Part shown: positions 36,856-45,029 of the stretch, one piece after another | How positions within the stretch are numbered: position 1 is the stretch's first letter | How the letters are laid out: each line of letters opens with the position of its first letter | From: JBQSUQ01 sp052384575 | GTDB lineage: Bacteria; Pseudomonadota; Gammaproteobacteria; Enterobacterales; Pasteurellaceae | Direction: 5' to 3' (one strand) | Length of the DNA stretch: 64,000 nucleotides | Assembly (NCBI GenBank): GCA_052384575.1 | Contig: JBQSUQ010000015.1 | The notes under the pieces: model-generated | Database searches by the model: none | Told to the model about the DNA's origin: nothing | Seen by the model: the letters and a program-made list of their open reading frames with translations, nothing else | Program-made: the position numbers and the translations under genes

Positions 36856-38802
36856 TTACGCTTTAATGAGTTTACTAAAACGATAACGGCGATCGAACAT
36901 ACAGAGCAAGCCACCTAATGCCATAAATAAACCACCAAACCAAATCCAACGAATAAAAGGTTTGTAATATAAGCGTAATGCCCAAGAACCATCACCAAGA
37001 CTTTCGCCTAAAGCCACATAGAGATCTCGACTAAATCCCCAATCAATTGCAGCTTCAGTCATAGTCATTTTGCTGACAGTATAAAAACGTTTCTCTGCAT
37101 ATAAGGTTGTTTCCAATTTATCATGCAAATAGATATCCACTTGTGCTTTACCGCCCGCATAGTTTGGACCATTGGCATCGCTGATGCCTTGGAATTGGAA
37201 TCGATAATCTTCAATTTGAACACTATCGCCCACATTCATGCGCACATCACGTTCAATGCTGTAATTTTGGCTGAATGCAATGCCCCAGATTGTCATGGCA
37301 ACACCTAAATGCGCCAACGTCATGCCCCATTGAGAACGAGATAATTTGCTGATTCCCACAAAGAATGAATGACGTTCCGTTGTGCGTAATTTCAATTCAT
37401 ATAATGCTAAAACGCAGATAATTACTGACATCATGACACCAAGAATTGCACTCACAGTGAGTTTATCTTGCAACAACAGCGGCAATACAAATCCAGCGAT
37501 TGCCATCAGGATGACACTAATCACTACGGGCATGCGAATAGCTGAAAATTGATCTCTGCGCCATTTAACTAAAGGGCCGATACCCAATAATAAAGCAAAT
37601 GGCGTACAAATAATCAAAAACATTTGATCAAAAAATGGTGCTCCAATAGAAATTGAGCCCAGACCTAATTGCTTATGCACTAATGGTAATAGCGTGCCTA
37701 AAAATACCACCGCAAGTGCGGTCATTAATAAGATATTATTTAGAAGTAACATGGTTTCGCGTGAATAACGTTCAGCATTATCTCGCGAACGAATTTGGCT
37801 ACCTTTAATCGCATATAACGTTAAAGAGCCACCAATTACGACAATTAAGTACGCTAAAATATATAAACCACGCGTAGGATCAGAAGCAAAAGCATGCACC
37901 GATACTAAAATGCCTGAACGCACTAAGAATGTGCCTAATAAACATAAGGAAAAAGCAAGAATGGATAATAAAACCGTCCAAGCTTTGAAAGAACCACGTT
38001 TTTCAGTGACCGCTAAGCTATGTAATAATGCGGTACCAGCAAGCCAAGGCATTAATGAAGCATTTTCAACGGGATCCCAGAACCACCAGCCACCCCAGCC
38101 GAGTTCGTAATATGCCCACCAAGAGCCTAATACAATACCAAGAGTTAAGAATACCCAAGCAGCCATTGTCCAAGGACGTGACCAACGCGCCCAAGCTGTA
38201 TCTAATTTTCCTGTCATTAAAGAAGCAATAGAAAAGGCAAAAGACACTGAAAAACCCACATAGCCCATGTACAGTAAAGGCGGATGGAAAATTAAGCCTA
38301 CATCTTGTAATAAAGGATTAAGTTCACGTCCATCGACGGGGAAATTAGGGAAAGTACGGGTAAATGGATTTGAGGTAAAGAGCACAAAAACAAGAAAGCC
38401 GATACTCACAATGCCCATAATACCCAATACACGAGCAACAGCCTCTTGTGGTAATTGTTTACTGAAAGCAGCAACTGCAGCACCCCAAAAAGTTAATAAC
38501 CAAATCCACAACAAGAGAGAACCTTCATGAGATCCCCAAACCGCAGACAAACGATAACGCAAAGGCAATTGGCTATTAGAGTTATTTACCACATATTGCA
38601 CTGTAAAATCATTGACAGCAAAAGCATAAAATAAGGCTAAAAATGCCACAGTTAATGCAATAAATAAGGCATACGTCATTGGACGAGCCAAAGACATTAA
38701 TTGTGTGTGACCTTTTTCTGCGCCCCATAATGGAAAAATCGCAAGTAAGATTGCTACAGCTAAACTTAAGGCTAAAGCATAATTACCTAGTTCAGGAATC
38801 AT
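36856..38802 (-). CDS. ccmF: Haem lyase subunit CcmF
   Basis: CcmF is the large inner-membrane subunit that transfers haem from holo-CcmE to apocytochrome c. The 648-residue protein has many membrane helices and the tryptophan-rich WWD signature (GWGGWWFWDPVENASLMPW). Its start overlaps the ccmE stop by 4 bp. Length is typical. Confidence 0.95.
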   Translation of the reverse strand: MIPELGNYALALSLAVAILLAIFPLWGAEKGHTQLMSLARPMTYALFIALTVAFLALFYAFAVNDFTVQYVVNNSNSQLPLRYRLSAVWGSHEGSLLLWIWLLTFWGAAVAAFSKQLPQEAVARVLGIMGIVSIGFLVFVLFTSNPFTRTFPNFPVDGRELNPLLQDVGLIFHPPLLYMGYVGFSVSFAFSIASLMTGKLDTAWARWSRPWTMAAWVFLTLGIVLGSWWAYYELGWGGWWFWDPVENASLMPWLAGTALLHSLAVTEKRGSFKAWTVLLSILAFSLCLLGTFLVRSGILVSVHAFASDPTRGLYILAYLIVVIGGSLTLYAIKGSQIRSRDNAERYSRETMLLLNNILLMTALAVVFLGTLLPLVHKQLGLGSISIGAPFFDQMFLIICTPFALLLGIGPLVKWRRDQFSAIRMPVVISVILMAIAGFVLPLLLQDKLTVSAILGVMMSVIICVLALYELKLRTTERHSFFVGISKLSRSQWGMTLAHLGVAMTIWGIAFSQNYSIERDVRMNVGDSVQIEDYRFQFQGISDANGPNYAGGKAQVDIYLHDKLETTLYAEKRFYTVSKMTMTEAAIDWGFSRDLYVALGESLGDGSWALRLYYKPFIRWIWFGGLFMALGGLLCMFDRRYRFSKLIKA

Positions 38803-39329
38803 TTGTTACCCTCTTGCATCGCTTTATCATTTCTATCGCGATCGCTTTCACCTTTCAGATCCGCATCTGAAATGCCCATAGGTTGATGTGCTTTTTTCAT
38901 TTGATCACCTAGTTCAGGCGGCACATAATTTTCATCATGTTTTGCTAACACTTCTGTTGCTTCCAGCAAAGTAGGAGCTTTTAACACGCCTTGCGCCACA
39001 ATGCCTTGCCCTTCGCGGAATAAATCCGGCAAAATGCCTTCATATTCAACAGTAATGGAAGGACCAACATCATTTAAGTCAAATTTAACTTTCAAACTTT
39101 TCGCATCACGTTCAACCGTTCCTTCCACAACCATACCGCCAACACGAATACGTTGTCCCACTTCTGGTTTTTGGCTTGGATCATCATTTTTACCATTTAC
39201 AATTTCAGAAGGCGTATAGAATAAGTCAATATTTGAACGTAAAGCATAGGTTACTAATCCTGTCGCAATCGCTACGCCAAAAAGCACAAATAAAATAACA
39301 GTTAATCTTGATTTACGTCTTGGGTTCAT
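38799..39329 (-). CDS. ccmE: Haem chaperone CcmE
   Basis: CcmE binds haem covalently and carries it from CcmC to CcmF. The 176-residue product has an N-terminal anchor (residues 8-28), the OB-fold domain, and the haem-binding histidine in VLAKHDENYVPPE. The C-terminal tail is charged. It overlaps ccmD and ccmF. Confidence 0.95.
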   Translation of the reverse strand: MNPRRKSRLTVILFVLFGVAIATGLVTYALRSNIDLFYTPSEIVNGKNDDPSQKPEVGQRIRVGGMVVEGTVERDAKSLKVKFDLNDVGPSITVEYEGILPDLFREGQGIVAQGVLKAPTLLEATEVLAKHDENYVPPELGDQMKKAHQPMGISDADLKGESDRDRNDKAMQEGNK

Positions 39330-39529
39330 AATCCACTCCCACTTTTATTTGATTGTAAACGCTGTTCACGTGCTTGTTCACGACGAACTTCACGTAAAAT
39401 TGCATTTTTCCCACGATAACTTTGCACCGCCAAAAATGCGATAGCAACAAAAGAAATGCCATAGGATAACCACACGTAAAAACCGTAGCCCCCCATATCT
39501 AAAAAATCTGCCCAAGTTTCAAAAAACAT
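39326..39529 (-). CDS. ccmD: Haem exporter protein CcmD
   Basis: CcmD is a small single-span protein that helps release holo-CcmE from the CcmABC complex. I start at MFFETWADFLDMGGYGFYVW (67 residues), because GGAG lies 6 nt before it; an ATG four codons earlier overlaps that site. The single membrane helix is followed by an arginine-rich cytosolic tail. Confidence 0.88.
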   Translation of the reverse strand: MFFETWADFLDMGGYGFYVWLSYGISFVAIAFLAVQSYRGKNAILREVRREQAREQRLQSNKSGSGL

Positions 39530-39574
39530 TTTTATCTCCAAAAACGATTCAAATTTTCACCGCACTTTTACCTT

Positions 39575-40312
39575 TTATTTCGCCAAATCTTTTACCCAAG
39601 GGCGTTTCATATCTTCTTGCAATAAGGCATTGCGATAGCGTACTAGAGTCAACCAAATACTCATTGCCATAAAACCAAAAATATTGAAAATCAGCGGAAT
39701 TAACATAGGTGTCGCAATAGAAGGTTTCTCAAATTTTGTGATGCTTGCGCCTTGGTGCAAGGTATTCCACCATTCCACTGAGAAGTGAATAATTGGAATA
39801 TTGATCACACCAACAATGCTTAAAATCGCTGCAGCTTTCATACCTGTGCTACGATCTTGGAAAGCGGAATAAAGTGCCATAACACCTAAATAAAGGAAGA
39901 ATAAAATTAACGACGAGGTTAAGCGAGCATCCCAAACCCACCAAGTTCCCCACATTGGTTTACCCCAAATGGCACCTGTTGCTAAGGCTAAAAAGTTAAA
40001 TACTGCTCCAATCGGCGCCATGGCGATGATTGACAAATGCGCTTGTTTAATTTGCCATACCAAACCGATAACCCCAGCAATCGCCATGGATACATATAAA
40101 CTCATGGACCAAATCGCTGCTGGCACATGGATATACATAATGCGGAAACTATTACCTTGCTGGTAATCTGCTGGCGCATAAGCCAATCCCCAAACCGTAC
40201 CAACACCTAATAACACAAGGGTTAAGAACGCAAAAAAGGGAACAAATTTGCCACATAAATGATATTGTGTTTCAGGTTTAGCGTAAGGGTGTAACCACTT
40301 CCACATACTCAA
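39575..40312 (-). CDS. ccmC: Haem exporter protein CcmC
   Basis: CcmC loads haem on CcmE. The 245-residue protein has six hydrophobic segments and the WWD motif (GTWWVWDARLTSSLI) with flanking histidines (IMYIHVPAAIWS and IHFSVEWW). It lies between ccmB and ccmD on the same strand. Confidence 0.95.
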   Translation of the reverse strand: MSMWKWLHPYAKPETQYHLCGKFVPFFAFLTLVLLGVGTVWGLAYAPADYQQGNSFRIMYIHVPAAIWSMSLYVSMAIAGVIGLVWQIKQAHLSIIAMAPIGAVFNFLALATGAIWGKPMWGTWWVWDARLTSSLILFFLYLGVMALYSAFQDRSTGMKAAAILSIVGVINIPIIHFSVEWWNTLHQGASITKFEKPSIATPMLIPLIFNIFGFMAMSIWLTLVRYRNALLQEDMKRPWVKDLAK

Positions 40313-40322
40313 GTTCCTTTTA

Positions 40323-40988
40323 TTATTGATCTAAACTAATACGTAACGCCGCAGCAATGGCAAAAGGTGATAATGTTACTGCTACCGCTAAAATTGCCCC
40401 TAAAATAGCCAATTGACCATCATAGGGTAAATTCAAGGTTGCCGCATCTAATACTGCGGCAGAAAAAATTAATACTGGGATAAATAAAGGTAATACGATA
40501 AGGCTCAGTAACACACCGCCTTTACGCAACCCAACGGTTAAGGCAACACCAATCGCCCCTAAACAGCTCAACACTGGCGTACCAATCAATAAGGTTAGTA
40601 CCAATGCCCACCAAATATGCTGCTCCAAAGATAATAATAAGGCAGCAATAGGTGATAATAAAATCAAAGGCAGCCCCGTTAATAACCAATGAGCAATCAC
40701 TTTCGCTAAAGCCGTTAAAGGCAACGGCTGCGCTAATAACAATAGTTGCTCTAAGGAACCATCTACAAAATCATCACGAAACAAACGTTCAAATGACAAC
40801 AATGCAGAAAGCAACGCAGCCACCCAAGCCACTCCTGGTGCAATTTTCGCTAATAATTTCGGATCTGGGCCAATCACTAACGGAAAAAGCGTAATAACAA
40901 TTAAAAAAAACCAAAGCGGATTTAAAATCTCTGCCTGTTTTCTCATTGCGATACGCAATTCGCGTTGGATTATTTCAATAAATATCAT
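40323..40988 (-). CDS. ccmB: Haem exporter protein CcmB
   Basis: CcmB is the membrane partner of the CcmA ATPase. The 221-residue protein has about six membrane helices and the FRDDFVDGSLEQLLL segment typical of the family. Its start overlaps the ccmA stop by 4 bp. Confidence 0.94.
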   Translation of the reverse strand: MIFIEIIQRELRIAMRKQAEILNPLWFFLIVITLFPLVIGPDPKLLAKIAPGVAWVAALLSALLSFERLFRDDFVDGSLEQLLLLAQPLPLTALAKVIAHWLLTGLPLILLSPIAALLLSLEQHIWWALVLTLLIGTPVLSCLGAIGVALTVGLRKGGVLLSLIVLPLFIPVLIFSAAVLDAATLNLPYDGQLAILGAILAVAVTLSPFAIAAALRISLDQ

Positions 40989-41623
40989 TGTTCTAAAAAC
41001 TTATATAAATCTAACCGCACTTTTTGTAATTTATCGCTCGGCACTTCTTGATGGCTGGTTAAAATCACCATTCCACCCTGTTCGCAGTGTTGTTCAAAAT
41101 ATTCTGTTAATGTCTTAACACCATTTTTATCAATAGCATTAAAAGGTTCGTCCAAAATCCATAGTGGCGCTTTAGAAAGCCATAATCTTGCTAAGGCAAT
41201 GCGTTTTTGTTGCCCTGCGGAAAGCTGACTTGCCACAATATCATCTCGTCCTAGTAATCCTACTTTTTCTAAGACTTGCCATACAATCTCATCACCTTGA
41301 TGACAATGACTAACCCCTTGATAAAATTTCAAATTTTCCCAAGCGGTTAATTCAGGTTTCACCCCAGCGGAATGGCCCAAATACAATAATTGATGATAAT
41401 ATTCTTCTCGACAATGGGAAATCTGTTCAGAATTCCACCGCACTTTTCCGGCCAAAGGCTGAGCCAATCCCGTTAAAATACGCAGTAAACTGGTTTTACC
41501 AATACCATTATGCCCTTCTATTTGCACAAAATCGCCTGATTGAAAGCGCAATGTCAAATCGGTAAAAAGAATTTGACTACCACGTTGGCAAGCAAGTTGT
41601 TCAATTTCTAGGCTATTCACCAT
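40985..41623 (-). CDS. ccmA: Haem exporter ATP-binding protein CcmA
   Basis: CcmA supplies ATP hydrolysis for release of haem-loaded CcmE. I choose the start MVNSLEIEQL (212 residues, the usual length), preceded by an AGGGAC ribosome site; an ATG at 41699-41701 would add 26 residues over the promoter region. Walker A (GHNGIGKTS), signature LSAGQQKR and Walker B (LWILDEP) are all present. It is the first gene of the ccm operon. Confidence 0.94.
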   Translation of the reverse strand: MVNSLEIEQLACQRGSQILFTDLTLRFQSGDFVQIEGHNGIGKTSLLRILTGLAQPLAGKVRWNSEQISHCREEYYHQLLYLGHSAGVKPELTAWENLKFYQGVSHCHQGDEIVWQVLEKVGLLGRDDIVASQLSAGQQKRIALARLWLSKAPLWILDEPFNAIDKNGVKTLTEYFEQHCEQGGMVILTSHQEVPSDKLQKVRLDLYKFLEQ

Positions 41624-41705
41624 TTTACTGTCCCTAACATTAATTAAGCGTCGCAATTCTATCATAAGCCTTGCGTAACGTATAATTCTATCGCCTCGCA
41701 AAGCA

Positions 41706-41721
41706 TACCTCTTTAGAGGTG
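41706..41721. promoter_or_regulatory. NarP/NarL-type 7-2-7 inverted heptamer site
   Basis: TACCTCT-TT-AGAGGTG fits the NarP/NarL heptamer TACYYMT in its 7-2-7 palindromic layout at 13 of 14 positions. It lies 83 bp upstream of the ccmA start. NarP controls the ccm genes through such a site in E. coli. Confidence 0.5.
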
Positions 41722-41722
41722 G

Positions 41723-41728
41723 ATTATA
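41723..41728 (-). promoter_or_regulatory. Candidate -10 box for ccm
   Basis: The minus strand reads a perfect TATAAT. No good -35 is seen at 16-18 bp. Another possible -10 (TAGAAT, 41685-41690) lies closer to ccmA and would place the FNR-like site near -64.5. Confidence 0.35.
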
Positions 41729-41735
41729 GTGTTTA

Positions 41736-41749
41736 TTGATTTAGCACAA
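41736..41749. promoter_or_regulatory. FNR-like box
   Basis: TTGAT-TTAG-CACAA matches the FNR consensus TTGAT-N4-ATCAA at 8 of 10 positions. It lies upstream of the NarP-like site in the ccm/leu divergent region. Confidence 0.4.
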
Positions 41750-41930
41750 GTTTTTAACATTAACGTGAAAAAAAAATCAGATACTTGAATTTGATAAAAT
41801 CATAAAACATAAAAATTAAACAACAACAAATCACAAAATAAAATACCAAAATAAACAAACAAAATAGATTTATGTATAATTTAAGGCAAACTCAAGCAAC
41901 AAAAACCAAGATATTTATCTAAAAAAACAT

Positions 41931-41961
41931 TTGACAGCAATATTTTTACCAGTAATATAAA
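41931..41961 (+). promoter_or_regulatory. leu operon promoter
   Basis: A perfect -35 TTGACA (41931-41936) is followed after 16 nt by TAATAT (41953-41958), overlapped by TATAAA at 41956-41961. Transcription would start near 41966, about 28 nt before the leader peptide. Confidence 0.65.
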
Positions 41962-41993
41962 AACCACTTCATTTATTTTATTAGCTGATTTTT

Positions 41994-42053
41994 ATGTTTA
42001 ACTTTATTTCTCTTCTCCTCAACTTACGATTATCACATTCCTTGTGCGGTTAA
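41994..42053 (+). CDS. leuL: leu leader peptide
   Basis: A 19-codon reading frame starts at ATG 41994 and ends at TAA 42051-42053. It encodes six leucines, three of them in a row (CTT CTC CTC at 42012-42020). This is the hallmark of a ribosome-stalling leader for attenuation. The frame lies between a strong promoter and a terminator hairpin before leuA. No strong ribosome site is seen. Confidence 0.72.
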   Translation: MFNFISLLLNLRLSHSLCG

Positions 42054-42085
42054 GTTGTGGATGAAAGAAAAAGCATAAAATTCAT

Positions 42086-42120
42086 AAACCCGCACTTTAT
42101 AACAAAGTTCGGGTTTTTTT
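42086..42120 (+). terminator. leu attenuator
   Basis: A 13-bp stem with one mismatch (42086-42098 with 42104-42116), a 5-nt loop and seven T residues lie upstream of leuA. GTGCGG at 42044-42049, at the end of the leader peptide, can pair with CCGCAC in the 5' arm (42090-42095), giving an antiterminator that would form when ribosomes stall at the leucine codons. Confidence 0.75.
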
Positions 42121-42173
42121 ATACCTAATGAACCTTAATATTAACGTCTAACTGCTTTTGAAAGGACAATCAT

Positions 42174-43730
42174 ATGGCAAACAACATTATTATCTTCGAT
42201 ACCACATTGCGCGACGGCGAACAGGCTTTAAAAGCGAGCTTAACTGTAAAAGAAAAATTACAAATTGCTTTTGCTTTAGAGCGATTAGGCGTAGATGTTA
42301 TGGAAGTCGGTTTTCCTATTTCCTCAGAGGGCGACTTTTTATCTGTTCGTACCATTGCTGAAAATATAAAAAATAGTCGTGTTTGCGCCCTGTCTCGTGC
42401 TGTTGACAAAGATATTGATGCTGCTTATGAAGCGCTCAAAGTGGCTGAAGCTTTCCGCATCCACACCTTTATTGCTAGTTCTGCATTACATGTTGAAGCC
42501 AAATTAAAACGTAGTTTTGATGATGTGGTTGAAATGGCTGTTGCTGCAGTAAAACGCGCCAGAGGCTATACAGATGATGTAGAATTTTCTTGTGAAGATG
42601 CAGGCCGCACAGGGATTGACAATATTTGCCGAATTGTAGAAGCCGCTATCAATGCAGGAGCGACAACAGTAAATATCCCTGACACCGTAGGTTACTGCTT
42701 GCCAACTCAATATGGCAGCATTATTGCAGACGTCGTCAACCGCGTACCAAATATTGATAAAGCCATTATATCTGTGCATTGCCACAATGATTTGGGCATG
42801 GCAACAGCAAATTCTTTAACCGCGGTTTTAAATGGTGCAAGACAAATTGAATGTACCATTAATGGTATTGGCGAACGAGCTGGTAACACTGCATTGGAAG
42901 AAGTCGTAATGGCAATTAAAACGCGCCAAGATATGTTTAATGGTTTGGATACGCGTATTAATACACAAGAAATTCATCGTGTTAGCCAAATGGTCAGCCA
43001 ACTTTGTAATATGCCAATTCAACCAAACAAAGCTATTGTGGGATCAAATGCCTTTGCTCATTCTTCTGGTATTCACCAAGACGGCGTGTTAAAAAATAAA
43101 AATACCTATGAAATCATGTCACCAGAAAGTATTGGCTTGAAAAAAGAAAAATTGAATTTAACCGCACGTTCTGGACGCGCAGCAGTGAAAGGGCATATGA
43201 ACGATATGGGTTATACCGAAGCAGATTATGATTTGGATAAACTTTATACCGCCTTCTTGAAACTTGCCGATAAAAAAGGACAAGTTTTCGATTATGATTT
43301 AGAAGCCCTTGCCTTTATTGATATGCAGCAAGGCGATGAAGATCGCTTAGCCTTAGATGTGATTACGTCTCAATGTATCAGCCATTTACCCGCCTCCGCT
43401 TTCGTGCAAGTGGAATTGGACAACAAAAAAATCAGCCAAGTGGCAAGTAGTGGTAATGGCCCGGTAGATGCTGTTTATAGTGCGATTTTATCTATTACAG
43501 GCATGCAAGTTCAAATGTTAAACTACAACTTAACCGCTAAAGGCGAAGGTGCGGAAGCATTAGGACAGGTGGATATTGTAGTCGAGCACGAAGGCAGACG
43601 TTTCCATGGTGTTGGTTTAGCAACAGATATTGTGGAATCTTCGGCAAGAGCCTTGATCCATGCGATAAACGCCATTTATCGTTCACAAAAAGTGGCCGAT
43701 TTAAAATTACATAAAATTACTGGCGTATAA
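42174..43730 (+). CDS. leuA: 2-isopropylmalate synthase
   Basis: LeuA condenses acetyl-CoA with 2-ketoisovalerate, the committed step of leucine synthesis. The 518-residue protein has the metal-binding start FDTTLRDGEQA, the SVHCHNDLGMA motif and the GIGERAGN segment of the HMGL-like barrel. The C-terminal third is the leucine-binding regulatory domain. An AAAGGAC ribosome site precedes the start, and an attenuator lies upstream. Confidence 0.97.
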   Translation: MANNIIIFDTTLRDGEQALKASLTVKEKLQIAFALERLGVDVMEVGFPISSEGDFLSVRTIAENIKNSRVCALSRAVDKDIDAAYEALKVAEAFRIHTFIASSALHVEAKLKRSFDDVVEMAVAAVKRARGYTDDVEFSCEDAGRTGIDNICRIVEAAINAGATTVNIPDTVGYCLPTQYGSIIADVVNRVPNIDKAIISVHCHNDLGMATANSLTAVLNGARQIECTINGIGERAGNTALEEVVMAIKTRQDMFNGLDTRINTQEIHRVSQMVSQLCNMPIQPNKAIVGSNAFAHSSGIHQDGVLKNKNTYEIMSPESIGLKKEKLNLTARSGRAAVKGHMNDMGYTEADYDLDKLYTAFLKLADKKGQVFDYDLEALAFIDMQQGDEDRLALDVITSQCISHLPASAFVQVELDNKKISQVASSGNGPVDAVYSAILSITGMQVQMLNYNLTAKGEGAEALGQVDIVVEHEGRRFHGVGLATDIVESSARALIHAINAIYRSQKVADLKLHKITGV

Positions 43731-43811
43731 AACTTGCAAAAAACGCACCGCACTTTTATGTGGTAAGCAAGTAACAAAATAGAATTTAATAAATATTTAA
43801 AAGGAAAAACA

Positions 43812-44891
43812 ATGCAAACATATAATATCGCAGTTCTCAGTGGTGACGGCATCGGTCCTGAAATTATGGCGGAAGCCATCAAAGTTTTAGATGTTGTACA
43901 ACAAAAATATCAATTCAAATTAAACTATCGCACTTTTGATGTAGGTGGCATTGCAATTGACAACCATGGAACACCATTACCAGAAAGCACCTTAAAAGGC
44001 TGTGAAGAAAGTGATGCGATCCTATTTGGCTCAGTGGGAGGACCAAAATGGGAAAATTTACCTCCAGCTCAACAACCTGAACGAGGTGCATTGCTTCCTT
44101 TACGCAAACATTTCGCTTTGTTTTGTAACTTACGCCCTGCAACCCTTTATAAAGGCCTAGAAAAATTCTGTCCATTGCGTTCAGACATTTCCGCCAAAGG
44201 CTTTGATATGGTAACCGTACGAGAACTCACTGGTGGTATTTATTTTGGTCAGCCGAAAGGTCGTGAAGGCGAAGGTGCCAATGAAAAAGCATTCGATACC
44301 GAAGTCTATCATCGCTACGAAATTGAACGTATTGCTAAAGTTGCTTTTGAAACCGCAATGAAACGTAATAAGCACGTTACCTCTGTGGACAAAGCCAACG
44401 TATTAATCAGTTCTGTTTTATGGCGTGAAGTAGTATGCGAAGTGGCAAAAGATTATCCAGAAGTGAAATTAGATCACATTTACATTGACAATGCTACCAT
44501 GCAGCTTATTAAACAACCTGAATTCTTTGACGTGTTGCTTTGTTCTAATATTTTTGGTGACATCATTTCCGACGAATGTGCAATGATCACTGGTTCAATG
44601 GGCATGCTACCTTCTGCGAGCTTAAACGAAAAAGGCTTTGGTCTATACGAACCTGCTGGCGGATCAGCACCTGATATTGCAGGCAAAGGCATCGCCAACC
44701 CAATTGCCCAAATTTTATCAGCTGCAATGATGCTACGTCACAGTTTCAACTTAAACGACGCTGCTAATGCTATCGAAAATGCAGTAAGAAAAGTGCTAGC
44801 CGAAGGACACCGCACCGCCGACTTAGCAGATGAAGGAAAACCAATTTCAACCGCAGAAATGGGCAACCTAATCGCTCAAGCAATCGAATAA
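43812..44891 (+). CDS. leuB: 3-isopropylmalate dehydrogenase
   Basis: LeuB oxidises and decarboxylates 3-isopropylmalate with NAD+. The 359-residue protein has LSGDGIGPEIM at the N-terminus, the LLPLRKHFALFCNLRPA segment, and the signature NIFGDIISDECAMITGSMGMLPSA. It lies between leuA and leuC. Confidence 0.97.
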   Translation: MQTYNIAVLSGDGIGPEIMAEAIKVLDVVQQKYQFKLNYRTFDVGGIAIDNHGTPLPESTLKGCEESDAILFGSVGGPKWENLPPAQQPERGALLPLRKHFALFCNLRPATLYKGLEKFCPLRSDISAKGFDMVTVRELTGGIYFGQPKGREGEGANEKAFDTEVYHRYEIERIAKVAFETAMKRNKHVTSVDKANVLISSVLWREVVCEVAKDYPEVKLDHIYIDNATMQLIKQPEFFDVLLCSNIFGDIISDECAMITGSMGMLPSASLNEKGFGLYEPAGGSAPDIAGKGIANPIAQILSAAMMLRHSFNLNDAANAIENAVRKVLAEGHRTADLADEGKPISTAEMGNLIAQAIE

Positions 44892-44901
44892 AAATATGAA
44901 T

Positions 44902-45004
44902 GTAGAGGCGCCACGCTGGCGCCTACTTTGAAACCAAAGCTATTCTTATAACAAACATATAAAACGATTATTTTAACACTGATACGGACGCGAACATCGC
45001 GTCC
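44902..45004. repeat. Pair of GC-rich palindromes between leuB and leuC (REP-like)
   Basis: Two perfect 8-bp stems with 3-nt loops lie here: AGGCGCCA/TGGCGCCT (44906-44924) and GGACGCGA/TCGCGTCC (44986-45004). They are far more GC-rich than their surroundings. Both are flanked by GTAG or CTAC-like bases. There are no T-runs, so they are not ordinary terminators. Confidence 0.55.
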
Positions 45005-45029
45005 CTACTTAATTACTCAGGTAACTACC

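Noticed and set aside
41624..41701. N-terminal extension of ccmA to an upstream ATG
   Set aside because: The extension of 26 residues is outside the family, overlaps a promoter region, and a good ribosome site supports the start at 41623.
41702..41993. AT-rich stretch considered as a replication origin or mobile-element end
   Set aside because: No DnaA boxes in array, no dnaA or gidA neighbour, and no target duplications; it is explained as a divergent promoter region.
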